Notes: a model not told the origin generated them from the letters alone. DNA of 64,000 bases from JAMXLO01 sp963850535 (GCA_963850535.1 CAWKMC010000039.1:281052-345051); one strand, 5' to 3'. Shown: positions 26,822-37,720, counted from the first letter of the stretch. A program made the numbers and translations.

Positions 26822-27972
26822 ACGGCCTTACACGCGGCAGCGCCGCGATCGTTGGTGCGGCGGAATCCGACATTGGTGCGGTCGCGGCAAACATGTCTCC
26901 GCTCGATCTGATGGCGCAAGGCATTCACCGCGCGTTGGCAGACTGCGGGCTGAAGCTCTCGGATGTCGACGGGCTGTTCTGCGCGGCCACGCAGGCGCGC
27001 ACCTCGGCCATGTCGCTGTGCGAGTATCTGCGGCTGCCATCGGCTTATACGGATTCCACAATCGTCGGCGGTTCGTCGTTCGAAGTGCATGTCGCACATG
27101 CGCAGGCAGCGCTGGCGGCTGGTCTGTGTTCGGTTGCGGTAATCGCCTATGGCAGCACCCAGCGAACCGTCGGCCGCCGCCAGGCCTCGGCGCGCGAATA
27201 CAATCCTTACGAGACGCCATTCCGCCCCTTCCTGCCAGCGTCCGCCTACGCGCTTGCCGCGTCGCGTCACATGCACGAGTTCGGCACCACGCGCGAGCAA
27301 CTGGCTGAGGTTGCGGTCGCGGCGCGCGAATGGGCGTTGCTAAACCCCGTTGCCTGGGAGAAGAAGCCTCTCTCGATCGACGAGGTGCTGTCGGCGCGAC
27401 CGATCAGTTATCCATTTACGGTGCGCGATTGCTGTCTGATCACCGACGGTGGCGGCGCGATTGTCATGGTGCCGGCGGAGCGTGCGCGCAGCCTGGCAAT
27501 GCCGCCGGTCTATGTGCTCGGCTGCGGTCAGGCGATCACCCACGCGTCGATCTCATCGATGCCGGACCTGACGGTGACCGGTGCTCGTCAGTCAGGCGCT
27601 GCCGCCTACCGGATGGCGCAGATGCGCGAGACCGATATCGACGTGCTCGCGCTGTACGACGCGTTCACCATCAACACGATCCTGTTCCTGGAGGATTTGG
27701 GCTTCTGTCCAAAAGGCGAGGGTGGCCGCTTTGTCACCGGTGGCCGCATTGGTCCGAAGGGCAGCCTGCCGGTGAACACCAACGGTGGCGGGCTGTCGTA
27801 TTGCCACCCGGGCATGTACGGGCTGTTCCTGCTGATCGAGGCCGTGCGCCAATTGCGTGGCGAGTGCGGTGCCCGCCAGGTCGCGCAGGCTGAGACAGCG
27901 CTGGTACACGGCAATGGCGGCGTGTTGTCGGCCCAGGCGACAGTGATCCTTGGGGCGCAGGCGGCGCTATAG
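26818..27972 (+). CDS. SCP-x-type thiolase/acetyl-CoA acetyltransferase-like protein
   Basis: The 384-residue protein has the thiolase-lipid-transfer layout: RGSAAIVGAAESDIG, DVDGLFCAATQ near the nucleophile region, ITDGGGAIVMVPAERA and a C-terminal half with NTNGGGLSYCHPGMYGL (His) and VHGNGGVLSAQATVIL. In this family the partner DUF35 protein is encoded next to it, as here. Such pairs perform thiolytic or retro-aldol C-C cleavage of CoA esters. It ends the plus-strand run, overlapping the convergent MetF-like gene by 6 bases. Confidence 0.88.
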   Translation: MNGLTRGSAAIVGAAESDIGAVAANMSPLDLMAQGIHRALADCGLKLSDVDGLFCAATQARTSAMSLCEYLRLPSAYTDSTIVGGSSFEVHVAHAQAALAAGLCSVAVIAYGSTQRTVGRRQASAREYNPYETPFRPFLPASAYALAASRHMHEFGTTREQLAEVAVAAREWALLNPVAWEKKPLSIDEVLSARPISYPFTVRDCCLITDGGGAIVMVPAERARSLAMPPVYVLGCGQAITHASISSMPDLTVTGARQSGAAAYRMAQMRETDIDVLALYDAFTINTILFLEDLGFCPKGEGGRFVTGGRIGPKGSLPVNTNGGGLSYCHPGMYGLFLLIEAVRQLRGECGARQVAQAETALVHGNGGVLSAQATVILGAQAAL

Positions 27973-28830
27973 CGCGCCACCTGCCGAAGCGATCCATGCC
28001 GCGGTGCGTCGTACGCCGCCGAAGGTGAAGATATGCAACCCAGCGATCTTCGCGCTGGTCGTTTCATTTGCAAGTAGCTCGCTGATCAGCGCATCGGGCC
28101 CAGCTTCCACCAATATACGGGCGAATGCCGTATGCCCACGTGCCAAGGCGCGAAGCGAGGCGCCAACACCGCAGCGGATTGCGAATTTAGCCAGCGTTGC
28201 AACACTCGCCGGCCCTGCGATGCCAACATGCACCGGACAGTGGATACCCGCAGCGCGCCGTGTGGCGATCCAGTGCAGGATCGGTCGCGCCTCGAAGCCG
28301 AACTGGGTGACCAGCGAAACGCAGAGCCCGGCCTTTTCTGCCAATGCCACCTTCGCCTGGAGCGCTGCATTAAGGGTCTGCGTGTCGATGGCAGGATGGC
28401 CTTCCGGATAGCCGGCGAACGCGACATCGCGAAGGCCCGTGCGTTCTACTACGCCAGTGGCCAGCAAATCGAGGCTGGCGCGAAACGGCCCGACCGGGCT
28501 GTCGTCACCACCGATTAGCAGGATGCGTTGCACGTTTGCTTCGGTCACTGCTCGCTGGAGGAAATCGCTCGCCTGGGTAAAGCTGGCGAGCCGTCGTACG
28601 GCGATGTGTGGCACCGGAACGAAGCCAGCGCGATCCAACCGCACACACGCGGCGACGATGTCGTGATGCGTGACGCTTGGTGGATGGTTGACGAAGACAG
28701 TCGTGCCCGATGGCAGCAGCGGACGCAGCGCATCGCCGGCCAGTTCATCGCGCGGCGACAATTCCATCGAACCCGTGCCGATGAGTTCCGCCGCGCGCCG
28801 CTGCTCCGCGCTGAGCATCGCCGCGTCCAT
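27967..28830 (-). CDS. MetF-like methylenetetrahydrofolate reductase family protein
   Basis: The 287-residue protein shows the MTHFR TIM-barrel layout: SMELSPRDE near the N-terminus (the usual S-x-E-x-x-P), FVNHPPSVTHHDIV, VPHIAVRRL, ILLIGGDDS, FAGYPEGHPAI, SLVTQFGFEA (the TQ motif) and VHVGIAGPASVATLAKFA. ATG 28830 overlaps the methyltransferase stop as TGATG. Stand-alone MetF homologs beside methyltransferases often take part in tetrahydrofolate-dependent one-carbon transfer rather than methionine synthesis. The methyl donor here is unknown. Confidence 0.85.
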   Translation of the reverse strand: MDAAMLSAEQRRAAELIGTGSMELSPRDELAGDALRPLLPSGTTVFVNHPPSVTHHDIVAACVRLDRAGFVPVPHIAVRRLASFTQASDFLQRAVTEANVQRILLIGGDDSPVGPFRASLDLLATGVVERTGLRDVAFAGYPEGHPAIDTQTLNAALQAKVALAEKAGLCVSLVTQFGFEARPILHWIATRRAAGIHCPVHVGIAGPASVATLAKFAIRCGVGASLRALARGHTAFARILVEAGPDALISELLANETTSAKIAGLHIFTFGGVRRTAAWIASAGGAL

Positions 28831-30194
28831 CAACCGGAATCTCGCTTGCGGGAGATCACATAAGATTCATCCCAGAACCATAGCCCGCCGTGCTGGTGCA
28901 GCACCTCTTTGGTTGCGGTGAGGTAGGCGCCGCTGCTGATTGCCTCGGACAGCCGCTCATCCTCGATCTGCGCCACATAGACTGCGGCGTTCCACGCGGC
29001 GAACAGCGTCGAGGTGCCGATCGTGTCGCTGATCTCCTCCGGCAACGTGTGCATGTCGTATCGGAACAGCGAGCGCGCATCGGCATACGCGCCGAAATTC
29101 AGGTCGCGGCCAGCGCTGCCAAATTCGGCCTTTGTCGCACGAAGGAGGGCATGGCGATCGGTGGTGAACGGGTCCTCGCCCGGCCAGATCCGCTGAATGA
29201 TTTCAAGTCCCGGATCATCGCCGTGCGAATGGATGGCGATCAATCGACCGCCTGGCGCCAAAGCGCGGGCCAACGGTGCCACAACCCGGCGTGCCTTGAA
29301 TTCCAGCGGCGCACGAGCGCGATAGGGCTGCGAGGCAATGACAAGGTCATATTCCGCTTCAGTGAATCCGCGGCGTGGCCGCACCTGGTCCAGCAGGAAC
29401 TTATGGTCTTCGCGATAGATCACCAGCACGACGGGCTTTTCGTAGATGGGATTGCCGCTGCTCTTGCTGGCACGGGCGCGCCAGTTCTCGGTAAGGAACG
29501 GGCTAAGCTCCGTTATCTGTGTCTCAAAGTCGTGCGCGGTATTTCCAGTGAGTGAGAGTTCATGCCACACGAGGCTGGTTGCAGCATTCACCGAGTTCGG
29601 CTTTAGCCACGGCGCCTCGGAGTAATACATGTTGGTCACGACCAGCACGGTAGCCGGATGCTCGAACAGGCGGTCGGGCATCTTTTCCAGCACGAGGCGC
29701 ACGTCCTCGAGGCTGATCTCCTTGCCGACGATGTAGAACGGCATCGTGGGAAAGCGGTGATGCATGGCGCGCATGGTGCGCGACAGCACGGTGCCATCGC
29801 CCATGCCGGCGTCGAACACGCGCAGCGCGGGCGGACGAGGGTGGATGTTGGCCAACTCCAGCGCAACACGCTGAGCTACCACCCATTTCTCGCTGCATGT
29901 CGTGACGAACAGCAGGTACTTCTGCCGGTTGTCGTAGAAACGGAAATTGTGGGACGCAGTGGGCTGCGGAGAGATTGCCAGTGGGACAGCGACCGGCGTG
30001 CCGTTCATGCCAGGTTGTGGCTCGCGACCGATGAAGGCACGAACGCGGTCCGCCGTCTCCGTGGTGATGCGCCCGCCGAGGCGCAGGCGGCTGACCAGCT
30101 TGCCGTCGTTGACGGCGAGTCGCCCGAAGGTGGACTCTGCCATGCGGGAGGTCCGGCAATACTCGGCGATGTTGCGCAGTAGGGTTTCGCTCAA
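28830..30194 (-). CDS. SAM-dependent methyltransferase-like protein with N-terminal HTH-like segment
   Basis: The 454-residue protein has two parts. Residues 1-57 (AESTFGRLAVNDGKLVSRLR, then ITTETADRVRAFI) resemble a small HTH module seen alone in other alphaproteobacteria. From about 95 a Rossmann-like methyltransferase follows, with motif I LRVFDAGMGDGTVLSR, acidic VGKEISLEDV and YDLVIASQPYRARAPLEFKA. TTG 30194 is the likely start, with GGGAGG seven bases upstream. It overlaps the MetF-like gene, so the pair probably acts together. I do not recognise a characterised homolog. A methyl-transfer role is inferred from motif I. Confidence 0.7.
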   Translation of the reverse strand: MSETLLRNIAEYCRTSRMAESTFGRLAVNDGKLVSRLRLGGRITTETADRVRAFIGREPQPGMNGTPVAVPLAISPQPTASHNFRFYDNRQKYLLFVTTCSEKWVVAQRVALELANIHPRPPALRVFDAGMGDGTVLSRTMRAMHHRFPTMPFYIVGKEISLEDVRLVLEKMPDRLFEHPATVLVVTNMYYSEAPWLKPNSVNAATSLVWHELSLTGNTAHDFETQITELSPFLTENWRARASKSSGNPIYEKPVVLVIYREDHKFLLDQVRPRRGFTEAEYDLVIASQPYRARAPLEFKARRVVAPLARALAPGGRLIAIHSHGDDPGLEIIQRIWPGEDPFTTDRHALLRATKAEFGSAGRDLNFGAYADARSLFRYDMHTLPEEISDTIGTSTLFAAWNAAVYVAQIEDERLSEAISSGAYLTATKEVLHQHGGLWFWDESYVISRKRDSG

Positions 30195-30254
30195 CGAACA
30201 ACCTCCCGGGCGCCTCTGCCTAGGAGTCAGTCGTCAAATCGAGCGAGGCGTCAA

Positions 30255-30293
30255 CCACAATCCTGCCCACTCGAGGAGTGGGCAGGATTGTGG
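30255..30293. terminator. Perfect 18-bp hairpin between P450 and methyltransferase genes
   Basis: Bases 30255-30272 and 30276-30293 are exact reverse complements around the loop GAG. It lies between the start of the methyltransferase gene and the end of the P450 gene, both on the minus strand. No T-run follows on either strand. The likely roles are transcription stop for the P450 operon or protection of mRNA ends. Confidence 0.6.
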
Positions 30294-30310
30294 GATGTCG
30301 CCCACTTACT

Positions 30311-31579
30311 CTACTGCATCGGAATGCGGACAGGCATGTAGGAGACGCTGCGCAGAATGTTGGAATAGGCGCGCGTCGGCGGGGCCAGCACCTCGATCCT
30401 TGGGAAGCGCTTCAGGATCTCTTCCCAGAGGATCGTCAGCTGTAACTCAGCCAGTCGATTGCCGACGCAGCGATGAATGCCAAAACCAAACGAAAGATGC
30501 TGTCGTGGCCGGGCGCGATCGATGACGAAGTCGTCCGGATTTTCTATCGCTTCGTCGTCGCGGTTGCCCGAGATGTACCACATCGCGATCTTGTCGCCCT
30601 TGCGTATCCGCTTGCCGTCAAGTTCTGCATCCTCGAGGGCAGTGCGCCGCATGTGGATCACGGGTGTGTGCCAGCGGATGATCTCCGGCACCATGCTGGT
30701 GACCAACTCGGGATTTTGCATCAGCTTGCTGTACTGGTCGGGAAAGTTGTGCAACGCCCACAGACTGCCGGACATCGAGTTCCGCGTCGTATCGTTGCCG
30801 CCGACCAGCAGCAGCATGATGTTGCCCATAAATTCAGCTGGCCGCGACGGCAGATCACGAGTCGCCTCGCCATGCGCGAGCATCGAGATCAGATCGGGCC
30901 GCGGCTCCTGCTTCGCGCGCTCGTTCCATAGGTCGGCGAAATACTCCATCGCCTGCTGCAGCACCGCTTCTCGCTTTTCGTCTGAGTCAATCTCAGTGCC
31001 GGCGCGCGTGTTCACCGTCCCTACGTTGGACCAGTAGGTCAACTTGCGCCGCTCTTCAAACGGGAAGTCGAACAGGGTCGCCAACATCTGTGTGGTCAGC
31101 TCGATCGCCACGCGATCGACCCAGTCGAATGGCTCGCCACGCGGCAGTCCATCCAGGATGCGTTGCGTGCGCTCGCGGATCGTGCCGGACAGCCGCTGCA
31201 GGTTTCCTGGGGCAACGACCGGCGAGACCACCTTGCGCTGTTCGTCGTGCCTCGGCTGGTCCATCGAAATGAAACTCGGACGCCGGTAGTCCGTCGGCGT
31301 GTCGCGCAGCACGATGCCACCCATCATCGCATCGGATGAATAAACTTTTTGGTTGGTATCGACCGCCATGATATCCTTGTACCTGGTCACCGACCAGTAC
31401 GAGCCGTAGATGCCGTTCTCGCACCAGTGCACCGGATCCTCACGGCGCAGCCGCTCGAAATACGGATACCAGACGTCTTCCTGATAAAGCCGAGGTTGGC
31501 TGACATCGATCTGATCCAGCGGAATCGAATATGCGTCTTCGCGCGTATCAGTGCTGACCGGTGCGTTCATATGTTTCAT
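30311..31579 (-). CDS. Cytochrome P450, CYP153-like
   Basis: The 422-residue soluble P450 has the heme-ligand loop HLSFGFGIHRCVGNRLAE (Cys371), the I-helix oxygen-activating motif LLLVGGNDTTRNSMSGS, and EIIRW with RRTALED for the ExxR region. WYPYFERLRREDPVHWCENG and GSYWSVTRYKDIMAVD near the N-terminus are typical of CYP153-type alkane/fatty-acid omega-hydroxylases. It would need a ferredoxin and ferredoxin reductase, and neither is in the window. It lies 50 bases downstream of paaB on the same strand. Terminal hydroxylation of an alkyl or acyl chain is the best guess. Confidence 0.9.
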   Translation of the reverse strand: MKHMNAPVSTDTREDAYSIPLDQIDVSQPRLYQEDVWYPYFERLRREDPVHWCENGIYGSYWSVTRYKDIMAVDTNQKVYSSDAMMGGIVLRDTPTDYRRPSFISMDQPRHDEQRKVVSPVVAPGNLQRLSGTIRERTQRILDGLPRGEPFDWVDRVAIELTTQMLATLFDFPFEERRKLTYWSNVGTVNTRAGTEIDSDEKREAVLQQAMEYFADLWNERAKQEPRPDLISMLAHGEATRDLPSRPAEFMGNIMLLLVGGNDTTRNSMSGSLWALHNFPDQYSKLMQNPELVTSMVPEIIRWHTPVIHMRRTALEDAELDGKRIRKGDKIAMWYISGNRDDEAIENPDDFVIDRARPRQHLSFGFGIHRCVGNRLAELQLTILWEEILKRFPRIEVLAPPTRAYSNILRSVSYMPVRIPMQ

Positions 31580-31629
31580 CCCTGCTGGCCGCAGCGCGGC
31601 TTGCTTACTGGCAAGACTGCACTGTGCGG

Positions 31630-31917
31630 TTACATGTTGTCCACTTCGTCAGGCACTTCGTAGAACGTCGGGTGACGGTAGATTTTCGACGCCGTTGGCT
31701 CGAACAGCATGTCTTTATCGGCAGGGTCCGATGCCATGATTGCGGCCGAAGGCACCACCCAGATGGAAAGCCCTTCGCCACGCCGCGTATAGACATCGCG
31801 TGCCGCCTGCAAAGCGAGCGTTGCGTCCGCGGCATGCACCGACCCCACATGCCGATGCGCGAGGCCAGTGCGGGCGCGGATGAACACCTCCCACAGCGGC
31901 GTCGCGGGCTCGGTCAT
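31630..31917 (-). CDS. paaB: Phenylacetyl-CoA epoxidase subunit PaaB
   Basis: The 95-residue protein begins TEPATPLWEVFIRARTGLAH and has HVGSVHAADATLALQAARDV and GEGLSIWVVPSAAI, the conserved PaaB core. PaaB is the small bridging subunit of the PaaABC(E) oxygenase. ATG 31917 overlaps the paaA stop (TGATG). paaC and paaD are on the opposite strand, 8 kb away. Confidence 0.92.
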   Translation of the reverse strand: MTEPATPLWEVFIRARTGLAHRHVGSVHAADATLALQAARDVYTRRGEGLSIWVVPSAAIMASDPADKDMLFEPTASKIYRHPTFYEVPDEVDNM

Positions 31918-32900
31918 CAGGCGGCGACGCGCGCCCGCGCGTCCCGCTGCTTGGCGGCGTAGGCAAGGGCCGCCTCGCGCACCCATGCGCCATCTTCATG
32001 CGCGCGTTTCCGTGCCGCGAGGCGCTCGCGATTGCACGGACCATTGCCGGCGAGCACGCGGCGGAACTCATCCCAGTCAATGGCGCCGAACTCCCAGTGG
32101 CCGGTTGCTTCGTTCAAGCGCAGCTCCGGATCTGGAAAGCTGAGGCCGAGATAGTGCCCCTGTGGCACCGTCGCATCGATAAACTTCTGCCGCAGCGAGT
32201 CGTTGGTGAAGCGCTTGATCTTCCAGCGCATCGACGCATCCGAGTGCTGCGATTGCGCATCGGGCGGTCCGAACATCATCAGGCTAGGCCACCACCAGCG
32301 GTTCAGCGCATCCTGCGCCATCGCCTTCTGTTCATCGGTGCCGTGAGCCAGCACCGTCATGATTTCGAAGCCCTGACGCTGATGGAACAACTCCTCCTTG
32401 CAGATTCGAATCATGGCGCGTGCATACGGCCCATAGGAGCAGCGGCAGAGCGGGATCTGGTTCATGATCGCCGCGCCATCCACCAGCCAGCCGATCGCTC
32501 CGATGTCCGCCCAGCTCAGCGTTGGATAGTTGAAGATGGAGGAGTATTTGGCGCGCCCCGTCAGCAGCTGCTCCACCAGTTCCTCTCGACTGACGCCAAG
32601 GGTCTCCGCCGCTGCATAAAGATACAGTCCGTGGCCGCCTTCGTCCTGAACCTTCGCCAGCAGTGCCGCCTTTCGCCGCAGTGTCGGGGCTCGGGTGATC
32701 CAGTTGCCCTCGGGCAGCATGCCGACGATTTCCGAGTGCGCGTGCTGGCTGATCTGGCGAACCAGCGTGCGGCTATACGCCTCCGGCATCCAGTCGTTGG
32801 GCTCGATGCGTTCCTCGGCGTCGATGCAGGCCTGGAATCGCTGGCCAGCTTCGCTGTCGTCGGCGGCAAGTGCAGGAGCGTTAAGTGCCTGGCTGTACAT
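31917..32900 (-). CDS. paaA: Phenylacetyl-CoA epoxidase catalytic subunit PaaA
   Basis: The 327-residue ferritin-like di-iron protein shows the expected Glu/His ligands in AEERIEPNDWMP, ISQHAHSEIVGMLPEG, AKVQDEGGHGLYLY and CKEELFHQRQGFE. The length fits PaaA. With PaaB, C and a reductase it epoxidises the ring of phenylacetyl-CoA. Paralogs act on other CoA esters. It follows a DUF29 gene by 3 bases and is coupled to paaB. The C-terminal Ala/Arg-rich tail is slightly extended. Confidence 0.92.
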   Translation of the reverse strand: MYSQALNAPALAADDSEAGQRFQACIDAEERIEPNDWMPEAYSRTLVRQISQHAHSEIVGMLPEGNWITRAPTLRRKAALLAKVQDEGGHGLYLYAAAETLGVSREELVEQLLTGRAKYSSIFNYPTLSWADIGAIGWLVDGAAIMNQIPLCRCSYGPYARAMIRICKEELFHQRQGFEIMTVLAHGTDEQKAMAQDALNRWWWPSLMMFGPPDAQSQHSDASMRWKIKRFTNDSLRQKFIDATVPQGHYLGLSFPDPELRLNEATGHWEFGAIDWDEFRRVLAGNGPCNRERLAARKRAHEDGAWVREAALAYAAKQRDARARVAA

Positions 32901-32903
32901 AGG

Positions 32904-33338
32904 TCACTCCGGCCAGAAATCCTGGTCCATGGTCTGGTCAAAGGAGAAAGGGCAATCTGCCGGAAATGTCGTCCGGGCGAAGCCGGTGTCGGCCACCGCC
33001 TCATTGAGTGCCCGGCGATAGGCGCTTCGCATCGCCGCCGGCAGCTGCGACTTCAGACTCGGGTTGTCCTTCAGGTGGTCCTCCAGTTGCAGGCGCGTGT
33101 TCTCGATACTGAGGCGCCAACTGGCGCTTTGCCGCCCCGGCTGGAACTGCCACTTGAGCAAATGCTGCAACAGGATCGTGAGTCGGCTGACCAACTCGCG
33201 CTTTTCGCTCCGACCCATGCTCTCGATCTCTTCCGCGATATTCTCGATGTCGGCCTCGGCCAGGCGGCCAGCACGCAGCAGTGCCGCCTGCTGGCTGGCC
33301 CAGGCGTAGAAGTCGCGGTCGTACAGGCTGTTACTCAT
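32904..33338 (-). CDS. DUF29 family protein
   Basis: The 144-residue protein matches DUF29: LYDRDFYAWASQQAALLRAG, ADIENIAEEIESMGRSEK, RLTILLQHLLKWQFQPG, WRLSIENTRLQLEDHL. ATG 33338 is preceded by GGGAGAG. DUF29 has no known activity and is common in cyanobacteria and alphaproteobacteria, sometimes in toxin-like or mobile settings. Here it directly precedes paaA by 3 bases, an odd partner that may be accidental or a leader gene of the operon. Confidence 0.85.
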   Translation of the reverse strand: MSNSLYDRDFYAWASQQAALLRAGRLAEADIENIAEEIESMGRSEKRELVSRLTILLQHLLKWQFQPGRQSASWRLSIENTRLQLEDHLKDNPSLKSQLPAAMRSAYRRALNEAVADTGFARTTFPADCPFSFDQTMDQDFWPE

Positions 33339-33414
33339 CAACTCTCTCCCTGGCTTTGCCGCCGCGGGGTAAACGAATATGGCGCACGCATTCCTTCCCT
33401 GAAAGGTTCTTCGA

Positions 33415-34581
33415 ATGGACTTCGCCCTCACCGACCAGCAGCAGCAGATACGCGACGAGGTGTCGAAGCTCTGCGCGCGCTTCGATGAGACATATTGGCT
33501 GGAGCGCGATCGCACCGCGACCTTCCCCGAGGCGTTCTTTGCCGCCATGGCCGAGGGCAATTGGCTGGGCATTGCCATGCCCGACGAGTACGGCGGGGCA
33601 GGGCTGGGCATCACCGAGGCGGCGATCCTGATGCAGGCGGTGGCGGAGTCGGGCGCCTGTATGTCCGGCGCCTCGGCGATCCACCTCAATATCTTCGGGC
33701 TCAACCCCGTCGTGGTATTCGGTACCGATACACAGAAGCGGCGGATGCTGCCGCCCGTTGTCGCGGGGCGTGACAAGGCCTGTTTCGGGGTGACCGAGCC
33801 GAACGCCGGGCTGAACACCACGCAGATCACCACGCGGGCCGAGCGACGTGGTGACCGCTACGTGATCAACGGCACCAAGATCTGGACCTCCACGGCGCAG
33901 GTGGCAAACAAAATCCTGCTGCTGGCGCGAACCACCCCGCGGGATCGGGTGGAACGCCACAGCCACGGCCTGACGCTGTTCTACACGACGCTGGATCGTG
34001 CTCATGCCGAAGTTCGGCTGATCCACAAAATGGGGCGTCACGCGGTCGACTCTAACATGGTGTTCTTCGAGGACATGGAGGTGCCGGAAGAAGATCGCAT
34101 CGGCGAGGAAGGCGAAGGTTTCCGCACGCTGCTGCATGGCCTCAATCCCGAGCGTGTGTTGGTCGCGGCGGAGGCGATCGGCATTGGGCACGCGGCGCTG
34201 GCGCGCGCCGCGCGCTACGCCCGGGAGCGGGTCGTGTTCGGCCGCCCGATCGGACAGAACCAGGGCATCCAGCACCCACTGGCGAAGTGCTGGGCGGAGT
34301 TAGAAGCAGCCCGTCTGATGGTAATGAACGCCGCATGGCTCTACGACGAGGGGCGACCGTGCGGCGCGGAAGCCAACGCTGCCAAGTATCTGGCCGGCGA
34401 AGCGGGATTCCACGCCTGTGAACAGGCAGTGATGACGCATGGCGGCATGGGCTACGCGCAGGAGTACCATGTCGAGCGCTATCTGCGAGAGTCGCTGATA
34501 CCGCGTATTGCGCCGGTAAGCCCGCAGCTGATTCTCAGTTACCTGGCCGAGCGGGTGCTCGACCTGCCCAAGTCGTATTGA
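33415..34581 (+). CDS. Acyl-CoA dehydrogenase
   Basis: The 388-residue protein opens DFALTDQQQQIRDEVSKLC, with FAD/substrate motifs CFGVTEPNAGLNTTQITT and KIWTSTAQVANKILLLA. The C-terminal part has VFGRPIGQNQGIQHPLA, MTHGGMGYAQEYHVERYLRE with the region around the catalytic Glu, and LIPRIAPVS. It introduces the alpha,beta double bond of acyl-CoA with FAD, passing electrons to ETF. It is divergent from the DUF29-paaAB operon, 76 bases away, and likely serves the same pathway. Chain-length or branched-acyl specificity is not clear. Confidence 0.92.
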   Translation: MDFALTDQQQQIRDEVSKLCARFDETYWLERDRTATFPEAFFAAMAEGNWLGIAMPDEYGGAGLGITEAAILMQAVAESGACMSGASAIHLNIFGLNPVVVFGTDTQKRRMLPPVVAGRDKACFGVTEPNAGLNTTQITTRAERRGDRYVINGTKIWTSTAQVANKILLLARTTPRDRVERHSHGLTLFYTTLDRAHAEVRLIHKMGRHAVDSNMVFFEDMEVPEEDRIGEEGEGFRTLLHGLNPERVLVAAEAIGIGHAALARAARYARERVVFGRPIGQNQGIQHPLAKCWAELEAARLMVMNAAWLYDEGRPCGAEANAAKYLAGEAGFHACEQAVMTHGGMGYAQEYHVERYLRESLIPRIAPVSPQLILSYLAERVLDLPKSY

Positions 34582-34582
34582 G

Positions 34583-35077
34583 CTATTTCAGCTGGGTCTG
34601 GATCTTCTCCAGCCCCGCACGGGCGCAGGCGTCGTCGAGATTGGCCCCCGGCGCTCCGGCCGCCCCGATGGCGCCGACCACCTCATCCCCAATTTTGATG
34701 ACGATCCCGCCGCCAAGCAGGATCAGATGCGGCAACTGAGTGAATAGGTTGGCGAAGCCGGGCGCTGTCTTGGCGCGCTCGAACAGTGCGCTGGTGTCCG
34801 TCTTGAACGAAGCTGCCGTGTAGGCCTTGTCGAAAGCGCTGTCCAATGTGTGGCTGCCAGCGCGATCGCCGCGCAGCACCGCCTGACGCACGCCATCGGC
34901 GTCAACCAGCACAGCCGTTTCGTTATAGCCTTGCTTCGCACAGCTGGCGACCGCCTCCGCAACCGCCTGGTTGGCAGCTTCCGCTGGAATCCGCCGGGTC
35001 GGAAGCAATTGCGCGCCGGCAGCCGCCGGCAGCAGCAGAGGCAGCAGGCACACCAGCAATGATCTCGACCCCTTCAT
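34583..35077 (-). CDS. GlcG/HbpS-like heme-binding family protein, secreted
   Basis: The 164-residue protein has a signal peptide (LLVCLLPLLLPAAAGAQ) and the GlcG/HbpS core: AVASCAKQGYNETAVLVDADG, VLRGDRAGSHTLDSAFDKAYTAASF and LLGGGIVIKIGDEVVGAIGAAGAPGANLDDACA. The family binds heme or related ligands, and some members accompany glycolate or alcohol oxidation. ATG 35077 is chosen so that the signal peptide is N-terminal. It is convergent with the acyl-CoA dehydrogenase gene, with one base between the stops. Confidence 0.88.
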   Translation of the reverse strand: MKGSRSLLVCLLPLLLPAAAGAQLLPTRRIPAEAANQAVAEAVASCAKQGYNETAVLVDADGVRQAVLRGDRAGSHTLDSAFDKAYTAASFKTDTSALFERAKTAPGFANLFTQLPHLILLGGGIVIKIGDEVVGAIGAAGAPGANLDDACARAGLEKIQTQLK

Positions 35078-35178
35078 CGCGTTCCGCTCCGCAGTTTTGC
35101 AGAGTTTACTGCCGATCCAGCCCCATGTCGTCCAGGCGCGGCTGGTCGACGGCTTGCGCGGCGGTATCCACGGAACGC

Positions 35179-35213
35179 AAAGGGCACAGAGATCCACACC
35201 TCTGTGCCCTTTT
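35179..35213 (-). terminator. Likely terminator downstream of clpA
   Basis: A 13-base perfect stem (arms 35179-35191 and 35200-35212) with an 8-base loop lies 25 bases beyond the clpA stop. On the minus strand the stem closes with CCCTTT and then GCG, so the T-run is short. It probably ends clpA transcription. Confidence 0.65.
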
Positions 35214-35237
35214 GAGCGTCCGCGCTAAGAGCGCGGA

Positions 35238-37583
<2,346 letters not shown>

Positions 37584-37720
37584 CGTGGTCGGCGCTCCTA
37601 CGCGCTTAATGCCTTAGCCGGACCAGATCATCTCCGGCGGTCCGACCGGCAGTCAACTCGGGTGAAGTAATTACACGGCGAGAGCCTGTCATCTGGTTAC
37701 TGACCTGCACATCCTCGGGA

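Noticed and set aside
26233..27972. A longer thiolase starting at 26233
   Set aside because: The extra N-terminal 195 codons run out of frame through TauD and DUF35. The family start is ATG 26818, coupled to the DUF35 stop.
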